From contig NC_080562.1 in assembly GCF_030253575.1 (NCBI RefSeq), forward strand, positions 42,137,852 through 42,201,851: 64,000 nt of DNA, given 5' to 3'. This document shows positions 48,413-58,912 of this stretch, piece after piece. The notes under the pieces were generated by a model, which saw only the letters and a list, made by a program, of their open reading frames with translations, was not told where the DNA came from and did not search any database. The translations under genes were made by a program, and so were the position numbers. The stretch's first letter is position 1; each line of letters begins with the position of its first letter. Origin of the DNA: Rhododendron vialii (lineage: Eukaryota; Streptophyta; Magnoliopsida; Ericales; Ericaceae).

Positions 48413-50109
48413 TAAGGGCCTACTTTTATGTTACTTTAATTTGTTGGACCAAATATTCTTACGGCATCATGCCCCATGAATTATTTAACTTATCTGAGTT
48501 TTGGTATTGACGCAAAGGCCCACACTTCCAATCCAATTGTCATACATCCCTAGCCCCCAGCCCACCCAATTGTCCTCTGACTCTTTCTTGAATTCACAAC
48601 ATTTTTTTTTGTTTTTGTTTTTTATAATATGTTCGGGTCAGCTTGCGTGTATCTCAATTAATTTTGGAGCCCCAAAGTTAACGACCGGACAAAACCTCTA
48701 ATGTCATGTTTGGCCTAAGATTTGAACATGCAACTTCATTGAGAACAAATTACTTTTTTCATTCTCACTTGGTCAAACAACTTGGGTTTCGCAATATATA
48801 TTTTTTTGTTTACTCTTTTGGTAAATTCTCCGTCCAATAAAAAATGGATGATGCAAATTACTATATGAAATGGAGAAATGCCCATGGTTCCTTAACGATC
48901 AATTGTCCCCACGTGATGAGGATTTGTTCCATTCCAAGTCCAACCATATTCTTCACAATTTCACAGCAAAATTCAAACCAGGGCATCAAAACAATCCTTC
49001 TAGCTCCACACCCATTTTACACGCCAAAATACACATACACTCGAAAAAAATGTAGGATTCGTTCAGTCGTTTTACACATTCAAACGCACACACGCTAGTG
49101 TAGAACTACATTAATTTGCTTTCATGGCAAAACATGTGGAGTAGCACATGAATGGGAAAATTTGTAAAATGTTTGTGCAACGATATCTCAGGCCCTGTTC
49201 TGCTAAGGTTTTTATTTTTTAAGTACATGTTCCTCGCTTTATGAGACAAGTCATTCTCCCACGATACAATCAATCATCTTTAATTCAAGAAATAAATACG
49301 GAATACTTATTTTCCTTAGTGGAACGGAATGATTATGGAAGAGTTGAAAAGTGGGTCAAATAAGTTAGGGTTTGGCCTAGTTGCCCATAGGTTGTAAATT
49401 AATGTGGTTTGGGAACCACGTGTACGGTTGTGATAAAATAAAAATCATCATCTCAAGGGGAAAAGAAGAAGGTTGCGTTGGTTGCAACTTGCAAGTGCAA
49501 CCAAATAAAAAAAAACAGGATGATGACTTACCAAGTCAGTGGGGACTAGCACCTGTAAACGTGGGCCACTACCTCCAATATGGTTAGTTCGGTTGGTTGG
49601 CCACAATTGCCCATAGCCCGATTCTTGAAATCAAACCGTAAGAAATTCTCCACAGCAAGTCGAGGTTTGCATAAACTGGATCGGACACTCTTGACGGTCG
49701 GAAAAAAACACAAGGCAAATGGACCACTGTATACATAGGCCACGGGCTGAAATTCTCCACAGCAAACAAAAAACGATATTGGGGTCCGGCCCATGTAATG
49801 AACCCACTAAACTATTACAGTAACTTTTGGACCCACTCCATTTTGAACCCAACAATTTGGGCCTCCAAGACAAGGGGAGCCCACGTGAGTAAAACAGAAA
49901 TTCACTCCCTAAAATCACGCGTTTAGTCACACGATCAGGGCCTAGCTCTCGCGAATTTAATGGGTTGAAATGCATTTCGAATACACTTTCACGCTCCCAC
50001 TCACACAGGCAGAATATATGACTTGGCACACACCTTAGGCCCAGCCGCCTAGGAACCTAGATTTGCTTATATAGTGTTTGGCATTTTAGTGGGGAAAAAA
50101 GCTATGTAT
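48413..50109. other. Gene-poor spacer with one possible MITE
   Basis: No gene recognised. 49193 to about 49330 (ggccctgttctgctaagg onward) resembles the small Harbinger-type element at 54515-54611, but no TAA flanks were seen. A phrase, gaaattctccacagcaa, occurs near 49636 and again near 49749. Confidence 0.4.
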
Positions 50110-50119
50110 AGGTTTTGTT

Positions 50120-50590
50120 AGGCCTGTCAATGGACCGGATCTAATTCGAATCCGATCCGAAAAATTCGATCCGGATCCGGATCCGATAAAGTCGATCCGA
50201 TAATTTGATAATTCGAATCCGGTAATTCAATACGGATCCGGATCGGATCGGATTAAATCCGTTATCAATCCGAATCCGAACTTTATTTTTAAAAATTTTT
50301 TTAATTTAAAAAGTTGTATTTTTATTTTTATTTTTTAATTTTTTTCGGAAAATATTTTTTTTTGAAAAAAAAAATTGTATTTTTTTGAAAAATATTTTTT
50401 TTTTGCTAAAATTTTTTAAGTAAAAAAAGTTTCCGGATCGGATTCGAATTTTTGGATCGGATCCGGATTTTTCGAATTCGGATCTAGATTACCATTATCG
50501 GATTTGAGTCTTATCGGATTCGGATCGGATTGGGTCTTATCGAATCCGGATCTGTCGGATTCGGATCGAATCCGGTCCATTGACAGGCCT
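50120..50590. mobile_element. Mutator-like foldback MITE with 10-bp target-site duplication
   Basis: Starts aggcctgtcaatggaccgg and ends with the inverted ccggtccattgacaggcct, flanked by perfect 10-base direct repeats aggttttgtt at 50110-50119 and 50591-50600. A 9-11 base duplication is typical of Mutator-type insertion. The interior is a long run of ggatccgg, gatcgg and ggattcg words that pair between the two arms, with an A/T homopolymer loop at about 50285-50420. No coding capacity. Confidence 0.88.
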
Positions 50591-50626
50591 AGGTTTTGTT
50601 ATGTTGATAACTGATTTAAACCCAAC

Positions 50627-50815
50627 TCCAAGGTATTTTATGAAAGTAGTTGTGAGAAAGCAAATAATCTATGAGCAGATTTCATTCTTATGGAGGTTAA
50701 ATATTTCAAAGTTTAGAGTCACTAGGGGTTATGCGCAGTCGTTACTTTCAGACCCCGAAATTAGTCGACGTGCGCGCAAGCTGGTCCAGACATCCGGTTA
50801 TTTTAAAAAAAAAAC
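50627..50815 (+). mobile_element. Au-like SINE with 16-bp target-site duplication
   Basis: Bounded by perfect repeats ctgatttaaacccaac at 50611-50626 and 50816-50831. The 3' part has the family tail (agaccccgaaattagtcg, gtgcgcgcaagctgg, acatccggtta) and an A run. The 5' part has no recognisable A or B box and may have been replaced or have diverged. It lies 36 bases from the Mutator-like MITE. Confidence 0.78.
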
Positions 50816-50831
50816 CTGATTTAAACCCAAC

Positions 50832-51656
50832 AAGTTTTACACGTGTTAACATAAAGTCAAGGTTTGGCAGAAAAAAAGTTGCCATTAACGTGAACGCAAA
50901 CAAAAGGGATGTATTTAGGTTATTTTAACAAGAAAGTTTCCAACTGGATCTTTCTAATGAAGATTCACCATTAATAGCAAATTGATCAGAGCATAATAAT
51001 ACAAATTCTAGATACATTGGTGTGTGTATATATATATATATTAATTTGCACATACATATAAAAGGGGCCAAATTGAAGCATTCATAAATTTTTTTTTTAT
51101 CATATTGAGAAGAATCTACACTATCTTAATCTCAATTCTAACAAAATTATCATCTTTATTACTCATAGTAATTGAACTCAATCATAAGTGCACCTACAAT
51201 CAAAAGTGTTAGGGTTCAAGGCACTCCGTTCACGAAAATGTCCGAAAAAGAAAATGAACGATCCAGATTCAGAGTCTCAGATACTTTCATGAATCGAGTG
51301 TCCTGGACCGTACCAGGCCTCAACTACAATACCATTGAACCAACTTAATAATTTTTCTCTTTAATTTGTGGTCCCTAAATCCTTTTCTTTTCTTTTTTTG
51401 GTACAGAGGTCCCGAAATCATTTAACCAAAAAGCAGTCAAAATCTAAAATTGGTGAACATGAAGATCACTCCTTCGTACCTACAAATTAAAGTAGTTAAA
51501 TGCAGAATACCCCTCCACGTGGCAACCATTAAACCCAACTCCCAAATCTCTAGGGAAATTTGCCTCCCCTAAGAAACCACAAAAAGATATACTTTTTGGC
51601 CTCACTCTCTAACCTAACCCAGGGTATTATAGTCAAGTTTCCCACTTTTATTCTCC
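50832..51656. other. Upstream region of the DUF4408/DUF761 gene
   Basis: No gene recognised. A (TG)(TA) microsatellite lies at about 51020-51043. The last few hundred bases are probably promoter. Confidence 0.4.
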
Positions 51657-51664
51657 TATAAATA
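51657..51664 (+). promoter_or_regulatory. TATA box of the DUF4408/DUF761 gene
   Basis: TATAAATA 131 bases upstream of the ATG. With a start site about 30 bases downstream this leaves a leader of roughly 100 bases that includes the GA tract. Confidence 0.6.
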
Positions 51665-51742
51665 TGAAGAGAACCTTCGTTTTTTCCCCACAGAACAACC
51701 TCCATACTCTTCATATATAACTTCTGAGTTCTCTACACACAA

Positions 51743-51746
<4 letters not shown>

Positions 51747-51787
<41 letters not shown>
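51747..51787. repeat. GA microsatellite directly abutting a start codon
   Basis: About 20 AG units that run straight into the ATG at 51788, so the whole tract should be in the leader and next to the initiation site. Confidence 0.95.
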
Positions 51788-51790
<3 letters not shown>

Positions 51791-52510
51791 GATCAAACTC
51801 TGAATCAGTTTCTTACATCCCAATTTGTTAAGAAGGTCACAAAGTTAGTGCTGCTAGCAGTTTCTTTGTTTTCCTTCTTTTTCTCCTCCTACTCAACATT
51901 ATGGCACTCTTTCTTCATCAATTCTTTTGGCTTGTTACACTTCTCTACATTCTCTTTCAAGCTGCTAAGCCATGCCATGGACAAGAACTGCATCTTCTTA
52001 ATTTGTAATGGAATCCTAGTGTTCCTTGCTAAGTCATCAGGCTTCTTCATCCGATTCTCACCCGAAAATGAGCTCAAAGACCCGTTACTCAACGAGACTG
52101 GAGACAGAAAGGGTTTTCGCTCATCGGGGGAGATGACAGGCTCGTTGCTTGAGAGAGAAGCATCAGTTGAAGAACAAGAACAAGAAGAACAACAAGATTC
52201 CTTGGAAGAAGCTGAAGCTTCAAACTTTACTGCAGAAGAAAAAGAGCAAGGGGAACAAAATGTAGCGGAGCAAAAAAGAGAGGAACAAAATGTACTTTTG
52301 ATCACAACAGCCGAGGAAGAAGAAGAAGAAGGTGCAGTGCAAATTATAGAACAAGAAGAAGAGAATAAGTTAGGGGCTATTGGGTTTGGAATTGAAGAAG
52401 GAGGAGGGAATGGGTTGGTAATAAGTACAGAAGAGTTAAACAAGAAATGTGATGAATTCATAAGAAGGATGCATGAAGAAATCAGGATAGGAGCTCAAAT
52501 TCAGTCATGA
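51788..52510 (+). CDS. DUF4408/DUF761 membrane protein
   Basis: Single-exon gene, 240 residues, unknown function. Two hydrophobic segments, at about 17-40 (LVLLAVSLFSFFFSSYSTLW) and 66-88 (NCIFLICNGILVFLAKSSGF), place the N-terminal third in a membrane. A long Glu/Gln-rich acidic middle (about 115-200, with EEQEQEEQQ and EEEEEE runs) is probably disordered. The C-terminus carries the DUF761 signature NKKCDEFIRRMHEEIRI at 218-234. This order is that of the plant DUF4408/DUF761 family. Start fixed by the ATG right after the GA tract; a TATA box lies 131 bases upstream. Looks intact. Confidence 0.88.
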
Positions 52511-54511
52511 TTGATGACTTGAGTAATTTTTGAAAGACATGTAAAATTGGTCTAGTTTGCATGACGTTTGTAACATGGTCCTTTCTTCTTCAACTAATGC
52601 CACCTTTCGAGTAATTAAAGTAATTATTAAGTAGTCTGGAGCATCGTCACGTGATTTTCTGGACCATTTTAGAACCACATATTATGTAGGATTCATAAAG
52701 TTAGTTAGAGCCCACGAGAATGTGCGATTGTAGAGTAGTCCGGAGCACCACGTGGTAGTACTGCTCCCAAACTACTGAATAATTTCACCTCTCTATGGAA
52801 TTCTCTATGTAGATTGTCTTTATTTAGAAATGCTATATTGTGTATTTTAAATCTCTTTTTGTCATGTTTTCTCCTAAAAAACTCAGAGGATAAAAAATAA
52901 GAGTAGTACGGTACATGACACTCAGTCTATGAAACCATTCAAATTCACAACTGGACCATTTATTTTCTTTCATGGACGGTTTCATGGAACGGGTGTCACT
53001 AACATTTTTTTGGGTAAAAAAACAACTTAGTTTCAAGATTTCCCGTATCTTGTACACAAAGTATAAATGATCCTTTTGTTGAAAAAGATTGATATGTATG
53101 TATAGCCATCTTCTGAAATTGAATACTCCATAATACATGCAGGTGGCCTGAGATCATGGTACCTCTTTCGACTTACTTAGTGGTTATGATATAGAGACCT
53201 CGATCTCCTTTTCATCCTACTTATGTGGATCGATCGATAATCGATTTACAACATTGCAAAGCAAGTTCTCTCCAAATGGGTGTCGGATTATCGCATAATA
53301 ACTAGCTATCGCAATTGGATGTTGCGTTCTTGAATTTCTTAGAATTATTATCCGCAAACTCAAAACAGTCGCCCAAATATTAGTCGTAACAGTTGTGAAC
53401 CAGACAAATTAAAAATCAGATACAAAGCAATATGTATCAGGAATCAGACGATATGCATGAGTCAATTTTTATCACTGGTACAAATTAAAGATCGAGAACA
53501 CCCTATATATGGTTAAGATTGGTGGGCATAATTAAAGATATGGACCGCACTTAATTAGACACTCCTAAACATAGAACCTTGCTTTGCAACGACACTATCA
53601 ACGCGCGTGCGGGAATGATCGAGAACACGCTAGAGGTAAGATTGGTGGGCATAATGAAAGATAGAGACAGTACCGATCGAGACAGTACTAAACTAAACGT
53701 ACATTTTGAAATCACAAAACTGGATGCAAGTTGAGGGCTTGGACGGTGATCCTTTAAGACATGTACAGTACTTGGGTCAATACTGTTTCCAGTACCCTCC
53801 ATTGAGGGAATTAACCAGGTCCTCATATAGCTATACCAGATCTGGGATATATACTACATAGATATATCAATTAAATGAGGCCTAACTTTTAATGAGCGCG
53901 CAATTGATACCAGATTCTTGAAAGTACTACTAGTGTGATGGATATATATGATCATTAACCTGCAGCAAAAAATGGTAGTCATAATTGCAAGAAAAATGAA
54001 AATCAGCCTTCACATTGTTTAGAATATATAATTAATCTGGTCCGAAAAGCTCTTCAAATACAAAAACCGTCAGTCAAGACCGATCGGTTGCGAGAGCCGA
54101 AACCCAGATCTGGTTCCCCAGATATGGAATGGGCATTTATGGTGCAAACAATGATTCTCTTCACCCACCTTCTTGAGCGGACTTATGGTCTGACACCGGA
54201 GCTAATTTAACGCGGTTTTTCTCGTTTTGTTTGTACTTTGCTTCGTTTTATATGTTGTTTTTAGGCCTATGGGCCACCCAATTTATGTCAGATTTTTACC
54301 AATATAAGTTACGTCTACGATTTCTCGGAAAAAAATTCAACAGATACGAATTGAAGTTTCAAAGTTTTCAACAAACACTAGTGACTACTCATTCAAATTC
54401 AAAAACTCAAAATATATTCCCAGAAATTTCCGTAAACACACTGAATTGTCCATCATCCCAAAACCTACTCCAAAAAGGAATTTCCCCAAAACCTCGAAAT
54501 CTACACACAAC
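52511..54511. other. Spacer, no gene recognised
   Basis: Holds the 3' flank of the DUF761 gene. An imperfect direct repeat of about 60 bases containing gattggtgggcataat occurs near 53485 and again near 53615. A short direct repeat, gtagtctggagcatc and gtagtccggagcacc, lies at about 52633 and 52734. No coding frame. Confidence 0.4.
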
Positions 54512-54514
54512 TAA

Positions 54515-54611
54515 GGGTATGTTCCACTAACTAAATGTATTACGAGAGAATAACTTGTCTAAAAGCGGAACATAAGTACTCAAAAAATAAAAATCTTAGC
54601 AGAACAGAGCC
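54515..54611. mobile_element. Miniature Harbinger-like element, 97 bp
   Basis: Left end gggtatgttccacta and, inverted, right end ggctctgttctgcta, flanked by TAA (54512-54514, 54612-54614). It lies 27 bases beyond the stop codon of the HMA-domain gene, so within its likely 3' untranslated region. Confidence 0.65.
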
Positions 54612-54638
54612 TAATTAACTTAAATTAACATATCAGGA

Positions 54639-56153
54639 TTAATGGTAATGAGCACCACTTGGGGGCAGATAACCGTAGTTTGAACTATAGTCGTAGGAGG
54701 GTCGGTAATCGTAGTACTGATCAGTCACTTGGGGCCATCCCTGAGGCTGAGGCCAGTAGTTTTGCGGTGCTTCCCTGTACATTCCTTCAGCTGGGGGCAT
54801 TAGTTCCCTGCCTCCGTAGTAAGATTGGTTCGTTGGCCCATAGGCGCCAGTGTGTGAGCCGTAACCGTAACCGGGACCGTAATATCCGTCGTCGACGTTG
54901 TTGTAATAACCTGATCCTGCGTAGTGATTTGGTGCTGGACGTTTGAAGTTCACCCACTTGAGCTCTGCGTGTTTCCCAGTGTTGGTTATTGCCTTCAGAA
55001 GTATGTTGGGATCCACCTCCCCTGAAATCGATGCTAATCCTTCTTCTGCATCTAAGGTGACAGAGTATACCCCTGCAGAAACAAAAACTTCCAGTGTTAC
55101 TTTACTACGTATTTCTCTCCTTAAAAAAAAGGTATGGGTACCGATTGGTGGATACCAATTGTGTACCGAGCTTCCGTGTCATGGTTTGAAATATTAGTGA
55201 TACGTAACGGTATCGACCGTATGCATCGGTATGAGTAGGTACCGAGTACCCTTATGGCCGATATTGCGGTGTGAAGGAAAATCACATATGTACTGGAGAT
55301 ACGTAACGGTATCGGTCAATATGTATCGGTATGGGTGGGTACCAAGTACCCTTAACGGCGCAAAGGAAAATTGCATATGTATCGGTGATACGAAACAGCG
55401 ATACATAACGGGGTAACGGACCCTTATGACTGATACAGATCATTACAGACAAAATACAGGCCGTTATGATATTGGTAATTTTTTCTAATGATGTGCGGAA
55501 TTTTAAATAAGTCACATCTCCAGTAACCGATACCGTTATGGCAGTCGATATTGAATTTCAAACCATGTCCCACACATCTCAAGTCTCATACCAGTACTCT
55601 GAGACGTTCATTGTGTGTTCAACATAAGTATATGATTTCTTAATTTACCCTATGAAAAATCAATTTATTCGTATATCGACAAATTCTTGATCGATTCGTA
55701 CAATTTTTTGTTGAATTCATAAGTACATGATTTTTTGATTGTGGCATATCCATTGACATAAAAAAGAACTCGAAATAATGAAAGGGGGGAATTATTTACC
55801 GGAGATGGATTTCAGCACTTGAAGGAGGTGCATCCTGCACGATTCACAGTGGATATTTACTTTTAGAACACATCCCTGCAGCATAGAAATCAAAGCAAAT
55901 TAATTTCACTGTTTATCAAAACGAATTAAGCAACTGAACGAACATGAACGCGAGGAGGTGGTCGAGTGGGAGCACGACAATTTGCAATTACCAAACTCTA
56001 CGAAGCGCTGAAGATTTGTTGGATCGTTAACTTTAGAATCTTGAGATTAGTCGAGTTCGTACGTGTAAAATAGTCCATGGAGCCATATATATATATAAAA
56101 AAACAAAAACAGATTGTACATGTGTTTCTAACCATGTCTGCAGAGGACGCCAT
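54639..56153 (-). CDS. Heavy-metal-associated (HMA) domain protein with Gly/Tyr-rich tail
   Basis: Plant metal-binding HMA protein of the HPP/HIPP group. Exons 56153-56133, 55875-55800 and 55072-54639 join in frame to 176 residues. The HMA domain covers about 8-75, with beta strand CVLKVNIHCESC (Cys 17 and 20, the metal-binding CxxC), HLLQVLKSISGVYSVTLDAE and GEVDPNILLKAITNTGKHAE. The tail from about 85 is rich in Gly, Tyr and Pro (GYYGPGYGYGSHTGAYGPTN) and ends AHYH. There is no CaaX box, so it is not prenylated like true HIPPs. Exon 1 codes only seven residues (MASSADM) and was placed by splice phase, so it is the weakest part of the model. A foldback repeat lies in intron 2. Confidence 0.83.
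55180..55567. mobile_element. Foldback element with internal direct repeat, in HMA gene intron 2
   Basis: Inverted ends gtcatggtttgaaat and atttcaaaccatgtc. Inside, a unit of about 100 bases is repeated (gatacgtaacggtatcg at about 55199 and 55298), and an inverted copy (cgataccgttatgg) lies near the right end. The style is that of a MITE; no clear target duplication was found. Confidence 0.65.
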
Positions 56154-57699
56154 TGAAGATGGTGTACTTCCGATTGACCGCAATCGAGTAATTATAGATC
56201 TGCAACTTTTCTACGGTGATGGTCCGATGCAAATTTATGCAAAAATTCTACGGGCACAGAACGAAGAGTACGAATTCAGTTGCAAATGTGTTCGGAATGG
56301 TTCGATTCGATGTGTGTCCTTAGCCTTAGCGTTGAAAGGGAAAATTCTGTGCTTATAGAGATTTCGAGGGTTCAGTCGTTTCAAAATGGAAACCAAATCG
56401 ATTTATTGATACAAAACCTCCGGATTACCATACCAGGAGAGTCCATTTTTAATTGGAGTAACATTTTTGGAAGCAATTTGTTCCAAAATCCTAGAGCAAA
56501 TTTAATAAATCTTCACTGCCAAAGCAGGAAATAGATCGTTATTTGGTTTCAGAAAAGTAATTAGTAGTCACCATGGTAGTCTTAAGAGCATATCTAAGTA
56601 AAATTTTGTACCGTAATAAAAGATTAGGTATAGGAGTACTAAGATCGAGCATCTCCAACCCATTCATTGACACTATATTTTAAGGAGCAATATTGAAAAA
56701 AAAAAAGATTTTAAAGAGGAATGAATTAATAAAATTTGAGGAGTGGGTTGGAGTCACAATTTTAAAACTACAAAAATGAGTCATCAAAATGCCACATAGG
56801 TCACGAAAAGATACACTCCTATATATACACACACGGTAAAAAAAAAATTAGATGAGTGGGTTGGACATGCTCTAATTATTTGACCAATTGAATAGGTGTT
56901 AAAACAAGTCAACTCCAGCAGAATCTTCAAATTATTTTCCTTATTTACCCATTTATGAATTTATTAGCTACTTTATTTCTTGCAAATTTAGAATGGTAAG
57001 CTGCCAAGTGAAAGAGTCATTTCTCTCTTGAAGTTCTCGATAATTAATGTGCACAAAATCTAGTAATAACCTAATAGAACTCTACTTATGAGTCTGGTAC
57101 TAGTGCGCTTGGTTTGAAACGTGATTAATTTTACAAATAGAATTAACAACTTAGATATATGCTAGGTGATTCCATCTTAAACAAGCTTTCATCGAGCCGA
57201 CAATCATAAAAGTCTATCTCAATGGAATTTCGTTTTCAAATTTATTACTCCAGTAGCTAATTCAAATTTGATTTGAAAGCATAACGAGCTTCGAGTTATC
57301 AATAGTGTAAAAACTACACTAATAACTTGACCGCGGACCTCATTGGCCTTCATTTCCTAGGCCGAAACTAGCCCAACGACTAATCGAATTGAGCAGGGCT
57401 AAATGAATCCAGGCTGGCCGGCGGGCTTGTGTTGCTGTCACATGATGCGGCGAAAGGTCGACGATCAAAGCCTGTAACCGAACTCTTCCGCACCGTAGGG
57501 AAAATCAAATCAGACCCCATGTCGACGAATGGGGCCCACTATCCGCTTACAACAACAGCTAGATTCCTAAAATAATGGAGGAGAAAACGAAATTTTCCGA
57601 GAGGATTTCCCCAGCTCTGTAAAACTACCCTGCTTCCACTGGTACTCTCTCTCGGTTCCTAAGGTTTGGATCAACGAAGCGGACATATTGGACCCGAAA
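56154..57699. other. Upstream region of the HMA gene and spacer with one MITE
   Basis: No gene recognised. 56154-56530 has an open frame in part but no similarity I know. A MITE is at 56647-56872. Confidence 0.4.
56647..56872. mobile_element. MITE with gagcatctccaaccca ends
   Basis: Left end gagcatctccaacccattca and right end, inverted, gagcatgtccaacccactca match well. The interior is AT-rich with A and T runs. Flanking TAA appears on the right only, so a Harbinger-type origin is plausible but not shown. Confidence 0.65.
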
Positions 57700-57852
57700 A
57701 TGAAGGTCAAGATCAAGATCAACCACGGAGTCGCCATCTGTCATGTGGATACGTTATCGTGGAGCACAAGTCATGGAGCTTTTATGACTTTGGTTTCGGA
57801 TCCGGATAAAACTGAGGTGTATCATTGGATCCTTAAGAATGACATGACCTAG
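57700..57852 (+). CDS. Doubtful 50-residue ORF, possibly a truncated gene
   Basis: ATG at 57700 opens MKVKIKINHGVAICHVDTLS and ends WILKNDMT then stop. The frame is open for about 13 codons before the ATG (VWINEADILDP). The amino-acid pattern looks protein-like rather than random, and the ATG follows a CT-rich leader-like stretch. I could not name a family. It may be the first exon or a surviving piece of a gene broken by the repeats that start at 57999. Confidence 0.35.
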   Translation: MKVKIKINHGVAICHVDTLSWSTSHGAFMTLVSDPDKTEVYHWILKNDMT

Positions 57853-57998
57853 GTCCTGGGCTAATTGAGCCAGTAGTTGGTAGTAATACTCTTGAAAGGT
57901 GTTAGGATCTTCTATTCGGATCAATGAATAACTGCTTGGTTATTTACATTGAGAGTTATTTCAAAATATGAAATTCTGTCAAAGAAAATTGTAATATA

Positions 57999-58287
57999 CT
58001 CCTTCGTTTCAAAAAGTTAGTTTTTTTTTTTTTTGATCCACTTCCAAAAAGTTAGTTCACTACGTGCAATATATGTGCAATTTTTTGATAGAAAATCACT
58101 ACGTGCAATGTACGTGCAATTTTCGGATAGAAAACAAAGTACTTTCATGCATAATTTTTCAAATTTCTACGCACCACAACGAATTTAAATTGGCACAAAA
58201 AATTCAAAAACTTGTAAATATAATTACTTGTGTTTTGATCAATTGCATGTCTTTTCGTAATGAACTAACTTTTTATAGCATAAAAAG
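57999..58287. mobile_element. Stowaway-like MITE, array copy A
   Basis: Ends ctccttcgtttcaaaaagtt and, inverted, cttttta...aaaaagttagttc; TA on both sides (57997-57998, 58288-58289). The interior has two to four tgtgcaat/acgtgcaat words. Confidence 0.75.
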
Positions 58288-58912
58288 TACACTTTCGAGT
58301 TTGCGGCGGCTCCGGCGGCACCCACCTATGTTCAAAGATTGAAACAGATAATTAAATGCCTAAAATGATTTGTAAGTCAGATATAAACAACTTAAAACAT
58401 GAGTAACAGACTAGAGACGCTTTTGAGTTTGCGGTTGCTCCGGCGACTGTTTAAGTAAGAATGAGAGAAGTCATGTTCTGCGTTCGCCTATTTAAGTGAG
58501 ACTGTGAGAGAGAAGGGAAATTAAGGGTAATAAGAGAGAAGGGATGAGGCTGCGTTTTATAATACCCAGGAGTAGGGCTGTTAGTCGAGACCGAAAAATT
58601 GATCGAAATCGGAAAAATCGGACTAGACCGAATTTTTCAAACCGGTCGAATAATTTCGATTTGGTTCCGATTTATAAATTTTTATAAATCGGAAAAATAA
58701 TTTCGATCCGGTTTATGTATTTTAAAGACCGGTCGAAACCGGACCGGCTATATGTATAATATATACATATATAAATAAAAACATAGGGGATGAGAATCAA
58801 ACTCTAAAAGGCTAAAAGGATCTCCCCTCTCTTTACCACTAGGCTACCCATCCTTTTGTTATATATTGGTCTAATAAATATATTTATTATATAAAATCAA
58901 TCAATCAATATA

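Noticed and set aside
51889-52461. 190-codon frame antisense to the DUF761 gene
   Set aside because: A shadow of the GA-rich sense codons, giving Ser/Cys runs; the sense frame has a recognisable domain.
56077-56534. Plus-strand frames overlapping the HMA gene start
   Set aside because: They run antisense to exon 1 and through the promoter, with no motif.
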